DNA of 64,000 bases from Paenibacillus tyrphae (lineage in GTDB: Bacteria; Bacillota; Bacilli; Paenibacillales; NBRC-103111): NCBI RefSeq assembly GCF_024158745.1, contig NZ_JAMZAW010000008.1, positions 124,001 through 188,000 of the forward strand, read 5' to 3'. Below the pieces are notes generated by a model, which was given only the letters and a program-made list of their open reading frames with translations, was not told the origin of the DNA and searched no databases. Numbering within the stretch: position 1 is the first letter of the stretch; each line of letters begins with the position of its first letter. Positions 43,750-51,770 of this stretch are shown here, piece after piece. A program made the translations under genes and the position numbers.

Positions 43750-44346
43750 ATGAATAAGAACAAAACCACTTCCCCGCCGTCCAACCGCCAGCATGTGATT
43801 GAAACGGCCGCCGGTCTGTTTCTTATTCGCGGCTATTCGTATACGAGCATGGACGACGTCATGCGGGAGAGCCAAGTATCCAAATCGAATATTTACTACC
43901 ATTTCAAAAGCAAGGAGGAATTACTTCTCGCCGTCGTCAATTATTGGGCCGATTCCTACGAGCGTTCTTTATTCGCCCTGCTCAGCCGGAACGAGCTGTC
44001 CGTGGAAGAACGGATCATGACGTTCTTGGACGGTTTAACCGAAGGAATTGCCCGGCGGAACGGTCATGGCGGCTGTCCGTTCGTGTCGCTCTATCTGCAA
44101 TGTCCGGAAAACGCGGTGCCGGTGAGAGAGCGGATCGCGCTGTTTTTTACCGAGCTGCAGCCTATGCTTGTCAAGCTGTTTCGTCAAGGCGCCGCCAAAG
44201 GGGAATTTCGCAAGCAGCTCGATCCCGAGCAGGTCGCCTCACTGTTTATCGCTTGTCTGGAAGGCTCGCTCGTACTGGCTGAGACGACAAAAGATTTGTC
44301 GGTCATGGAAACGACGGTACGCAGCTTTTGCCAAATGCTTCACTAG
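43750..44346 (+). CDS. TetR-family regulator of the adjacent fusion gene
   Basis: 198-residue TetR-type repressor. The helix-turn-helix is YTSMDDVMRESQVSKSNIYYHFKSKEELL, about residues 30-58. The C-terminal domain has the TetR_C_6-like pattern (GGCPFVSLYLQCPENAVPVRERI). Its start lies seven bases after a -10 box, so the mRNA is probably leaderless; no ribosome site is visible. A palindrome covers its own promoter, and a matching one lies before the downstream reductase-hydrolase gene. It therefore probably represses both itself and that gene. Divergent from sodC. Confidence 0.88.
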   Translation: MNKNKTTSPPSNRQHVIETAAGLFLIRGYSYTSMDDVMRESQVSKSNIYYHFKSKEELLLAVVNYWADSYERSLFALLSRNELSVEERIMTFLDGLTEGIARRNGHGGCPFVSLYLQCPENAVPVRERIALFFTELQPMLVKLFRQGAAKGEFRKQLDPEQVASLFIACLEGSLVLAETTKDLSVMETTVRSFCQMLH

Positions 44347-44370
44347 CTCGCTAGCGGAAGCATCTTTTTT
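44335..44370 (+). terminator. Terminator after the TetR gene
   Basis: ATGCTTC (44335-44341) pairs with GAAGCAT (44357-44363), enclosing a CTAGC/GCTAG inner stem and followed by CTTTTTTT. It includes the tetR stop codon. Confidence 0.7.
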
Positions 44371-44379
44371 TAACTTCGA

Positions 44380-44399
44380 TTAGAACTAATCAGTACTAA
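44380..44399. promoter_or_regulatory. TetR operator, copy 2
   Basis: TTAGAACT-AATC-AGTACTAA is a 20-bp palindrome with one mismatch between half-sites. It lies 27 bp before the fusion gene start and matches copy 1 at 43728-43747. Confidence 0.7.
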
Positions 44400-44425
44400 T
44401 CATATGATCATAAGGAGGAGCAGCG

Positions 44426-46306
44426 ATGTCGGAATTATTGATTACGGGAAGCACCGGATTTATTGGGAAACAAGTGTTGAAGCAGTTGGCTCAGGGTGAG
44501 GAGCGGCTGCTGCTGTTGGTCCGTTCTCCGGAAAAAGCGGCGGCCGCTTTGAGCAAGCAAGGATTCGGCGGCGATGCCGCGGAGCGGGTTCAGTTCTTGA
44601 AAGGCGATTTATCCGAGCCGAACCTCGGAATGAATCCCGCCGACTACAATCGGGCGCTGCAAGCCGATGTCATCATCCATGCGGGAGGCCCGATGAGCAT
44701 TACGCTCGATAACGCCAAGGCGCAGCGGACGTTTCTCGAAGGCTCACAGCATCTTGCGGAGCTGGCGGAGCGGATTCATAAAGCGCGCGGGCTTCGCCAT
44801 TTCATCCATGTCGTCGGTTACATGAGCCCGATTCACGACGGGAACGTCGATCCGGAAGCGGACGTGTTCCGAATGGATGATTTTATGAAAGGCGAAGGCC
44901 CTTACGAACGGATGAAATTTTTGGCCGATTTGCTCATTCGGCAGCAGGCGCTGAGGCACGGTTATCCGCTGTCGGTCGTCAACCCGAGCACCGTCGTCGG
45001 GGCGAGCCCTACAGGCGCAACGGAGCAAACCGGCGGACTCGGCATCCTCGTTCATGCGGTTAGAAAAGGGCTGATGCCGGTCGTACCGGGCGGCGCTTCC
45101 CACTGGGTCCCGCTCGTGGCCAACGACGCTCTGGCCGGCATAATCGTCCACCTGGCCCGCGAAGCCAAGCCTGAAGGCGGCACCTACAACTTGCTGGGGC
45201 GCAAGGAAGCCGACCCGAATATGAAGGAGTTGCTCGATCTCATCGCCCGGGAGCTTGCCGTCCCCGCTCCCCGGGGAGCGCTGCCGGTTTCGCTTCTCCG
45301 CGGTGTCATGAAGACCGGACTCGGCCGTCTGACCGGCATTCCCGCCGAATCGATAGCATTTATCACGGAGCGGTCGTTCGATACGAAAGCGACGGAGAAG
45401 CTTATCGGACGGATGGGAGCGAAGCCGCTGGCGGTTACGGAGCTGCTGCCAATGGTCGTGGCCGATCTGGATTACCGGCTTACACATCCGGGCGCGTCGG
45501 AGCCTGCGCATTGGTCCCGCGAACGCAAAGGAGACCTTGCCGCGCTTGTGCGGGAAGGTCTCGGTGAGCCTTGGGTTATCGTGCACGGGCTGCTGAGCGG
45601 CGCCGACGACTTCGTACCGCTCGCCGAGCATCTTCATGCCAGCACTGGAAACCCGGTGTGGCTGCTCGACTTGCCGGGCTTCGGCCGTTCGCCCTTGCTG
45701 CGGGAGGGCCGCCACAGTCTGGAAAGCTACGCGAAAGCGGTAAGCGAAGCGATTGCGGACTCCCCCGTTCCGGTCCGCTTGGTCGGGCACTCCTTCGGCG
45801 CGCGAATCGCCCTCGAAACGGCCAACGGGCCCGCGGGAGGGAAGCTCAGCACGCTAGCGCTGCTTCAGCCCGTTCTGCACCGCCCCGAAGCTGGAGCATT
45901 GCGCCGCGCGCTCAGCGGCACCCGCCGCACGGCTTCCGCCGCCCTTCGCCTCATGTCGGTCCGGGCGATGCGAAACACGATGCTGCGGGAAGGCGTTTTT
46001 TCGGCGGAGGAGGAAATCCCAGACGGTTACGTCGAGACCATCGTCCGCAGCTTGACTTCCCCGCGCATCGCCGCGGCGAACGCGGATATGCTGCATTCGC
46101 TTTACCGGAAGCTGCCTGCAAAGCCGGCGATGCCTGTTCTTCCGGCCTCACTCGATACGACGGTCGTCTGGGGCACGAAGGATCGCACCTATGCTTTACC
46201 CGAAGCATATCGGAATCAAGTGGGGACTCGGCTTGTTTCGTACGGCCATCAGTTTCCGGTCTCGCATCCGGCGGTTACCGCGAAAATACTGGCGGAGCAA
46301 GTCTAA
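44426..46306 (+). CDS. Extended SDR reductase fused to an alpha/beta hydrolase
   Basis: 626-residue two-domain protein. Residues 1-~360 form an extended SDR of the male-sterility/NAD-binding-4 type: GSTGFIG at residue 7 binds the dinucleotide and YERMK near residue 154 supplies the Tyr-Lys pair. Residues ~385-626 form an alpha/beta hydrolase: nucleophile Ser456 in GHSFGAR, Asp586 in WGTKDRT and His608 in YGHQFP make a complete triad. The gene has a good AGGAGGAG site and a TetR operator upstream. A reductase that releases or receives an acyl group from its fused hydrolase would suit lipid or ester metabolism, but this is inference. Confidence 0.85.
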   Translation: MSELLITGSTGFIGKQVLKQLAQGEERLLLLVRSPEKAAAALSKQGFGGDAAERVQFLKGDLSEPNLGMNPADYNRALQADVIIHAGGPMSITLDNAKAQRTFLEGSQHLAELAERIHKARGLRHFIHVVGYMSPIHDGNVDPEADVFRMDDFMKGEGPYERMKFLADLLIRQQALRHGYPLSVVNPSTVVGASPTGATEQTGGLGILVHAVRKGLMPVVPGGASHWVPLVANDALAGIIVHLAREAKPEGGTYNLLGRKEADPNMKELLDLIARELAVPAPRGALPVSLLRGVMKTGLGRLTGIPAESIAFITERSFDTKATEKLIGRMGAKPLAVTELLPMVVADLDYRLTHPGASEPAHWSRERKGDLAALVREGLGEPWVIVHGLLSGADDFVPLAEHLHASTGNPVWLLDLPGFGRSPLLREGRHSLESYAKAVSEAIADSPVPVRLVGHSFGARIALETANGPAGGKLSTLALLQPVLHRPEAGALRRALSGTRRTASAALRLMSVRAMRNTMLREGVFSAEEEIPDGYVETIVRSLTSPRIAAANADMLHSLYRKLPAKPAMPVLPASLDTTVVWGTKDRTYALPEAYRNQVGTRLVSYGHQFPVSHPAVTAKILAEQV

Positions 46307-46347
46307 ACGGGACAGACGGTTGCGAAGCGTGTATCCCGTCCGTACGC

Positions 46348-47031
46348 CTATCCCCGCTTCGTGGCGAGAAACGGATTGCGCCATTCCATCAGCATCGCGT
46401 AATTCAGAGATTCTTCATCTTCCAAATAATTGGAAACCAATTTCACCGGCGTTCGTCCGCACCGCAGAAGGAACGTCATCACCGGATCTTTCCGTTCCCC
46501 TTCCAATACACTGCGCACGTACTCTTCGGCAGTCATTTCGTCGGCTACCCGGTGATACCCGGGCAGCCGGCCGCCGCCGAGCAGCCGCTCCAGCTTCAGT
46601 TCAACGACCACCTCGTACATGGAGAGCATCAGCCATTTGCCAAGGCCGAGCTTCCGGTAAGCCGGGCGCGCGCATATATCGACGATATAAAGCGTGTTAC
46701 CGGACGGGTTATGGTTACGGATATACCCTCTGTCGGTAATCTCCTCCCACGTATGATCGGCATGCGCGGGATCGAAATCGACCCGCAGACCCGTCACCGA
46801 TGCGACCAGTTCGCCGCCGATCTCCACACAGAGCGCGCCTTCGGGAAACCGTTCGACGTGATTCGTAAGCTGCTCCTCGTTCCACCATAGCTCCGAAGGA
46901 AATGGCGGCGGAAAGCTTTCCTGCTGAATCCGAATCAAGCCGGCGAAGTCCCGTTCGGTGTAAGAGCGGATCGTCGCCTTAACGGGACGGTCTCCGTCGA
47001 ATACGTACATGTCTTTCCGGTACGAGCCCAC
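46348..47031 (-). CDS. GNAT-family acetyltransferase
   Basis: 227-residue N-acetyltransferase. The acetyl-CoA site is ICARPAYRKLGLGKWLM (RxxGLGxxL-like) near residue 125, after a beta-strand core (TLYIVDI). The C-terminal ~90 residues (GYHRVADEMTAEEYVRSVLEG...DPVMTFLLR) resemble the longer GNATs that are fused to nitrilase domains in many bacteria. Here the nitrilase is the separate gene just upstream, 13 bp away. The start is a GTG at 47031 with GGAGG seven bases upstream. The substrate is unknown. Confidence 0.88.
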   Translation of the reverse strand: MGSYRKDMYVFDGDRPVKATIRSYTERDFAGLIRIQQESFPPPFPSELWWNEEQLTNHVERFPEGALCVEIGGELVASVTGLRVDFDPAHADHTWEEITDRGYIRNHNPSGNTLYIVDICARPAYRKLGLGKWLMLSMYEVVVELKLERLLGGGRLPGYHRVADEMTAEEYVRSVLEGERKDPVMTFLLRCGRTPVKLVSNYLEDEESLNYAMLMEWRNPFLATKRG

Positions 47032-47044
47032 AGCCGTTCCTCCC

Positions 47045-47908
47045 TTACTTCCAATCCGGATACAGATCGGTGCGCCGGTCTCTCCAGGTCGTAACGGAGC
47101 CCTTTTCCCGCACCTCGTACAGCAGCGCAAGGTCCAAATCCCCGGTAATGATCATATCGTCGTTGATCTCCCCGGCCGTCATCAAGCCGCCCGGCGGGAA
47201 CGGCACATCGTTCGGCGTAATGATCGCAGCCTGCCCGAAATTGCCCCGCATAAAATCGACCGTCGGCAGCGATCCGACCGTACCGGTCGCCACCACATAA
47301 ATTTGATTCTCGATCGTCCGGGCATGACAAGTATAGCGTACCCGGTGGAAAGCGTGCCGGTCATCCGTGCACGACGGGCAGAAAATAACGTCTGCCCCGC
47401 GCGCCCGGGCCATCCGGACGATCTCCGGAAACTCCATATCATAGCACACGAGGATCGCGATCCGTCCTTTATCCGTGTCGAACACCTGCAACGAATCGCC
47501 CGCCGCCATATTCCATCCTTTTACTTCCCACGGGGTAATGTGCAGCTTGCGCTGTTCGGCAACCCGGCCGTCCGGATAGAACAAAAACGCCGTATTGTAC
47601 AACCGGCCGTTTTCTTCAATAATGTGTGTTCCTCCGATCAGGTGCATGCCCGTTTCGCAGGCCAGTCTTTTGAACAGCTCCTTATATTGCACCGTATATT
47701 GCGGCAGCTCCCCGATCTTGAGCGCTTCGCCGCTCCCGTCCCCCCGGCCTATGGACATGAGCTGGGTCGTGAACAGCTCCGGGAACAGCACGAAGTCGGA
47801 CTCAAATTCCTCCGCCGTCCTGACGTAACTGGTCACCTGCGCGGCAAATTGCTCAAAGCTGCAAATCGTATGCAAATGGTGTTGTACCGCCGAAACTCTC
47901 AGCTTCAT
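47045..47908 (-). CDS. Nitrilase-superfamily carbon-nitrogen hydrolase
   Basis: 287-residue amidase-type enzyme. The catalytic Glu-Lys-Cys triad is visible: Glu44 in LFPELF, Lys in QRKLHITPWE near residue 120 and Cys in ILVCYDMEFPE near residue 155. It hydrolyses a non-peptide C-N bond; related ones act on omega-amides, carbamoyl compounds or similar. It sits between a methyltransferase gene (7 bp upstream) and a GNAT gene (13 bp downstream), in one tight operon. Confidence 0.92.
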   Translation of the reverse strand: MKLRVSAVQHHLHTICSFEQFAAQVTSYVRTAEEFESDFVLFPELFTTQLMSIGRGDGSGEALKIGELPQYTVQYKELFKRLACETGMHLIGGTHIIEENGRLYNTAFLFYPDGRVAEQRKLHITPWEVKGWNMAAGDSLQVFDTDKGRIAILVCYDMEFPEIVRMARARGADVIFCPSCTDDRHAFHRVRYTCHARTIENQIYVVATGTVGSLPTVDFMRGNFGQAAIITPNDVPFPPGGLMTAGEINDDMIITGDLDLALLYEVREKGSVTTWRDRRTDLYPDWK

Positions 47909-47915
47909 CTAAATG

Positions 47916-48623
47916 TCATCCTCCCGTTTCTGTTTCGTCCATTTCGCCGATCCCCTCCGGCAATCGTTCTTCCGACCGTTCTTCGATCGGATCGAAAAAT
48001 AAAATATGCGGCTTTTTCAAGCACCAGGTCGTCATGCACCGCAGGTTCTCCACGTTCACCGTCTTCAGCGGCTCCACCTGCAGAGCATGATGCTTCTCCG
48101 CCGTTCGCTCCAGCAGCCCGGAGTCGGCCAGAAACCGCTCGCTGCCGTCCGGCAGCACATACCGGCCGCCCCCAAGCGGACGGATGCGGTCCTCCATGCC
48201 TTCGCCCGAAGCGAGACGCGCGAACAACAGGCCCCCCGGCTTCAGCACCCGCCAAAGCTCCGATACCATCTGCTGAAAATGAGTTTCGCTTTCGGCAAAA
48301 TGCAGCACCGCACAAGAGATGACGACGTCAAACGTATCGTTGGCGAAGCTCATTTTCTCCACCGATTCCATACGGAAACGCTCCTCCGGAGGAATACGCT
48401 CTCCGTGCGGCGCAAGCTCGCGAGCCAAAGCGCGGACCGCTTCCACCGCTTCAGCCGACCGGTCCACGGCCCATAGGTCATAGCCTTCTCGCAGAAAATG
48501 GACGAGATTCCTCCCATTCCCGCAGCCTGCATCGAGCAACCGCATCCCGGGAGCGATCCTCCCTTTCAGCAGCTGGTCAAACAAATAAATATCGATATTT
48601 CCGAACTGCTCCCGCACGTTCAT
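47916..48623 (-). CDS. Class I SAM-dependent methyltransferase
   Basis: 235-residue methyltransferase. Motif I is LLDAGCGNGRNLVHFL near residue 30. The acidic loop is AVDRSAEAVE, and motif post-I/II is TFDVVISCAVLHFAE. It is similar to the UbiE/Methyltransf_11 group. The C-terminal segment after residue 165 (LERTAEKHHALQVEPLKTVNVENLRCMTTW) resembles tellurite-resistance-type TehB-like enzymes, which is only a weak hint. I take the ATG at 48623; a TTG eight codons earlier has no ribosome site. First gene of the operon with the nitrilase and GNAT. Confidence 0.85.
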   Translation of the reverse strand: MNVREQFGNIDIYLFDQLLKGRIAPGMRLLDAGCGNGRNLVHFLREGYDLWAVDRSAEAVEAVRALARELAPHGERIPPEERFRMESVEKMSFANDTFDVVISCAVLHFAESETHFQQMVSELWRVLKPGGLLFARLASGEGMEDRIRPLGGGRYVLPDGSERFLADSGLLERTAEKHHALQVEPLKTVNVENLRCMTTWCLKKPHILFFDPIEERSEERLPEGIGEMDETETGG

Positions 48624-48735
48624 GCTTTGCGCTTCACTCACTTCCAAATGGTGGCGTTTGTCCGATCATTATATCACAATCCCGGACCCAGCGTCTTTAA
48701 CTCGTTTTTCGTGTCAACAAGTGCATCCAGAAACA

Positions 48736-48772
48736 AAAAAACAGCCTGCAGCGGACACTCCCGTTGCAAGCT
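48736..48772 (-). terminator. Terminator after the aldo-keto reductase gene
   Basis: AGCCTGCAGCGG (48743-48754) pairs with CCGTTGCAAGCT (48761-48772) with a few mismatches. A7 on the left is the U tract on the minus strand. Confidence 0.7.
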
Positions 48773-48816
48773 GATGCAGACAAAATAGCGCTTTCTATTT
48801 CCGACCCGGACGCAGC

Positions 48817-49755
48817 CTAAATATCCCCTTCCCCGTGCTCCAGCCAGTTCAGCTCCTCCCGCGTTAAGCGGATGTCCGCTCCTTGCCTGCACGACTCCAG
48901 CTCCTCCGGCGTCTGTGCCCCGATCAATGCGCAGGCGGGGAACGGCTGGTTCAGCACATAAGCAAGCGCGATCTGAATCGGGCTGGCTCCTTTTTGCTTA
49001 CCCAACTCCTCGGCCCGGCGCAGCCGAGCCCAGTTGTCGTCGCTGTAGAACACGCGCACCAGGTCGGCGTTATCCGTCACCTCAGGCGTATAGCGTCCGG
49101 TGAAAAAGCCCCTGGCCTGTGACGACCAAGACAACAGCGGGAAGTGATTCCGCTCGTGCCATGCGCATTCGTCGGCATAAGCCGACACGCAGCCGGCCCA
49201 GAACGGCTCCTTCGCTTTGGCCAAGCTTAAGTTCGGACTGCTGAACGAGAATCCGGTGAATCCGTGCGCCGCCGCATAGTCGTTTGCCTCTTGCAGCCGC
49301 TGCACGGACCAGTTGGAGGCGCCGATCGCCTTAATGCGGCCTGCCGCGATATGCCCGTTAAGCGCTTCGATGATCGGGCCGACCGGTACGGACGGATCGT
49401 CCCGGTGCAGCGCATACAAATCCACATAATCGGTGCCGAGCCGCTCCAGGCTTTCGTTCAAATCGCTGGCGATCGCTTCGGGCGTCACTCGCGGGCCGCT
49501 GCTGTCGTGATGGGCCCCTTTGGTCAGGAGTACGACATCGGACCGATTGCCCCGGTCCTTCATCCATTGCCCGATCGTACGCTCGCTGTTCCCGCCGCCG
49601 TAGACGTGAGCGGTATCGATCGAATTGCCTCCGATCCCGAAGAACGCGTCGAGCACGCCGCAGACCTTGTCGTAGATGTCCATGCTGAAATAATCCGACC
49701 CTTGAATCAGGCACGATACCGGTTTTTCCAAGCCTTCAATGTGAATCGTTCTCAC
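48817..49755 (-). CDS. Aldo-keto reductase
   Basis: 312-residue NADPH-dependent TIM-barrel reductase. The catalytic tetrad is Asp and Tyr in NSIDTAHVYGGG, Lys in VLLTKGAHH and His in LYALHRDDP. IKAIGASNWS and the C-terminal ALIGAQTPEEL bind cofactor. The start is a GTG preceded by GAGG. It lies 19 bp after the Gfo/Idh dehydrogenase gene, and both are divergent from an AraC regulator. Together this suggests a sugar or sugar-acid catabolic pair. Confidence 0.92.
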   Translation of the reverse strand: MRTIHIEGLEKPVSCLIQGSDYFSMDIYDKVCGVLDAFFGIGGNSIDTAHVYGGGNSERTIGQWMKDRGNRSDVVLLTKGAHHDSSGPRVTPEAIASDLNESLERLGTDYVDLYALHRDDPSVPVGPIIEALNGHIAAGRIKAIGASNWSVQRLQEANDYAAAHGFTGFSFSSPNLSLAKAKEPFWAGCVSAYADECAWHERNHFPLLSWSSQARGFFTGRYTPEVTDNADLVRVFYSDDNWARLRRAEELGKQKGASPIQIALAYVLNQPFPACALIGAQTPEELESCRQGADIRLTREELNWLEHGEGDI

Positions 49756-49774
49756 GTCTCGTTCCTCCCCAAGC

Positions 49775-50782
49775 TTATAAGTTCAACTGCACGCGGCGAC
49801 GCTCCCGGGCCGATGTCAGGCAAGCATCGACGACACGCATGTTGTTCACCGCGTCCGACGGTCCGAACGGCATCGGCTCGCCATGCAGGACGTTCCGGCC
49901 GAACGCGTCGGCTTGAAGCGTATATTGGTTCACGTAAGGAACCTCCACTTCGCGCTTTTCCCCTCCGGCAACGACATAAAAATGATCCTGAGCATTTTCA
50001 TGGACAACGTACGCAGACGGCACCTCGATCCGTCCCTTTGTTCCGACGATCTCCAGCGTATTGCGTCCGGCCGCCCACATTCCGCAATCGAAGGTAAGCG
50101 CAACGCCGCTGGCAAATTCGAGCAGTCCCGAGGCCATCATATCGACGTGATCGTGCTCCGGCGAGAAGAAAGCATGCACCGTCGCCGCTTCCGGCTCCTG
50201 CTCCAGAATGAACCGCGCCGCGCTGATCGGATACACGCCGACATCGTAGATCGACCCGCCGCCCATCCATTGCTTGTAGCGCACGTTGTCCGCATCCTTC
50301 GCATTGTTGAAGGTGAAGGCGCCGTGGATGGCGCGGATCTCGCCGATTTCCCCGCTCCGGATCACCGCTTTTATGGCTGCATAGCGCGGATGATAGCGGT
50401 ACATGAACGCTTCCGCGAACGTCACGCCCGCCCGGCGGCAAGCTTCCGCCATCTCCTCGGTTTCCCCCGCATCGATTGCGGCCGGCTTCTCGCACAGCAC
50501 GTGCTTCCCCGCCTCCGCGGCGCGGATCGTCCATTCCTTGTGCAGATGGTTCGGCAGCGGAATGTAAACGGCATCAATCTCGGGATCGGCAAGCAGCTCT
50601 TCGTAGCTTCCATACGCCTTTGGGATATTCAACTGCTCCGCCGTTTCCTTCGCTTTGTCCGGACCTCGGCTGGCAATGGCCGCCACGGTACCGGTAACCG
50701 ATTGTTGAATCCCCGGAATGACCGAGCGTACGGCGATACCGGCGCAGCCGATGACTCCCCAACGAACCTTGCTTTCCCTCAT
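49775..50782 (-). CDS. Gfo/Idh/MocA-family dehydrogenase
   Basis: 335-residue NAD(P)-dependent sugar-type dehydrogenase. The N-terminal Rossmann motif is WGVIGCAGIA. The catalytic lysine lies in HVLCEKPAA near residue 98, and the C-terminal domain carries GGGSIYDVGVYPISAARFIL with the active-site Asp and His-like positions. Family members oxidise myo-inositol, glucose or related polyols. It leads the operon with the aldo-keto reductase. An AraC activator is divergent, with repeat elements in between, so expression is probably substrate-induced. Confidence 0.92.
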   Translation of the reverse strand: MRESKVRWGVIGCAGIAVRSVIPGIQQSVTGTVAAIASRGPDKAKETAEQLNIPKAYGSYEELLADPEIDAVYIPLPNHLHKEWTIRAAEAGKHVLCEKPAAIDAGETEEMAEACRRAGVTFAEAFMYRYHPRYAAIKAVIRSGEIGEIRAIHGAFTFNNAKDADNVRYKQWMGGGSIYDVGVYPISAARFILEQEPEAATVHAFFSPEHDHVDMMASGLLEFASGVALTFDCGMWAAGRNTLEIVGTKGRIEVPSAYVVHENAQDHFYVVAGGEKREVEVPYVNQYTLQADAFGRNVLHGEPMPFGPSDAVNNMRVVDACLTSARERRRVQLNL

Positions 50783-50824
50783 TTCCTCATCGCTCCTTCA
50801 GCTTGTATAAATGGATATACCAAG

Positions 50825-50899
50825 ATATTGTCATTATATTTAACCTGGAATAAAATGAAAATAACATCTTTTTGCATTCGAATAAAACAATATTGTCAT
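50825..50899. promoter_or_regulatory. Direct repeats, candidate AraC sites
   Basis: ATATTGTCAT occurs perfectly at 50825-50834 and again at 50890-50899 in the 135-bp divergent region. AraC-type activators often bind direct repeats. The first copy overlaps a TATAAT box on the minus strand (50838-50833) for the dehydrogenase gene. Confidence 0.45.
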
Positions 50900-50917
50900 C
50901 CAAAAGGAGAGGTAAAC

Positions 50918-51754
50918 ATGCGGCGCCAAAGCTTTATGCCGACGCTGACCGAGCACGAATATTTGCTGCTGCCCGAATCGGTCGGCTGGTACAAGGATCC
51001 TGAGCATGAGGTGATGCGCAAAGCGGGGGCGCTCAACAATTTCAGCATCCATCTGATCGTGGACGGCAAAGGCTATCTGGAAACCGACGGACAGCGGCAT
51101 ACGCTGCACCGGGGAGACGCCTTTCTCTACTTCCCTTTGCAATCACAAAGGTACTACAGCAGCAAGGACGATCCTTGGGAAGTGCGTTGGGTGCATTTTT
51201 ATGGAAAAACGCTGAAGGAGTTTTTGCTGGAACGGGGCATCGGGCCGAAGCCCTTGTGGAAAATACCGCAGTGGAAGCCGCTCGAACAGGCTTTGGCGGA
51301 TTTGCTGGAGGAGTTGGAGAGGAACGGGTTTTGGCAGTTGACCCGCATCTCGACGCTGACTTACGCGATCCTGGCGGATTTCGTCACGCAAGCAGTTCCT
51401 TGGTCCGAAGCCCGAAGCCCCGAGGCCGACAACCGGATCTCGGAGCTCTTGCCCGAAATGCAGCGCGATGCCTGCCTGCCGTTCGATTTGCAGTATTGGG
51501 CAGACCGGGCCGGCGTCAGCAGCTATTATTTTTGCCGCCTGTTCAAGAAAGCGACTCATCTGACGCCTATGACCTTTATTACGCTGTGCCGTCTGCAGAA
51601 CAGCAAGCAGTGGCTGCTGGAGCAGCCGCAGCTAACGGTGAAAGAAATTGCCGAGCGCGCCGGCTATCCGAGCGTCAGCTACTACAACAAGCGATTTCTG
51701 GAGCAGGAAGGCATGACGCCGACGGAATACCGGCAGCTCTATTTGCGGCGCTAG
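50918..51754 (+). CDS. AraC-family transcriptional regulator
   Basis: 278-residue regulator. The N-terminal cupin-like sensor domain spans residues ~20-130 (FSIHLIVDGKGYLETDGQRHTLHRGDAFLYFP). The C-terminal double helix-turn-helix spans about residues 180-278: FDLQYWADRAGVSSYYFCRLFKKATHLTPMTFI, then LTVKEIAERAGYPSVSYYNKRFLEQEGMTPTEYR. The start at 50918 follows GGAGAGG. Open frame extends upstream over the divergent gene, but that part is antisense shadow. It most likely activates the adjacent dehydrogenase and reductase genes in response to a sugar. Confidence 0.93.
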   Translation: MRRQSFMPTLTEHEYLLLPESVGWYKDPEHEVMRKAGALNNFSIHLIVDGKGYLETDGQRHTLHRGDAFLYFPLQSQRYYSSKDDPWEVRWVHFYGKTLKEFLLERGIGPKPLWKIPQWKPLEQALADLLEELERNGFWQLTRISTLTYAILADFVTQAVPWSEARSPEADNRISELLPEMQRDACLPFDLQYWADRAGVSSYYFCRLFKKATHLTPMTFITLCRLQNSKQWLLEQPQLTVKEIAERAGYPSVSYYNKRFLEQEGMTPTEYRQLYLRR

Positions 51755-51770
51755 CCCCGACGCTCTCCGG

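Noticed and set aside
49883-50917. A long N-terminal extension of the AraC regulator
   Set aside because: The extension is antisense to the Gfo/Idh dehydrogenase gene. A strong GGAGAGG-ATG at 50918 gives a normal-length AraC protein.
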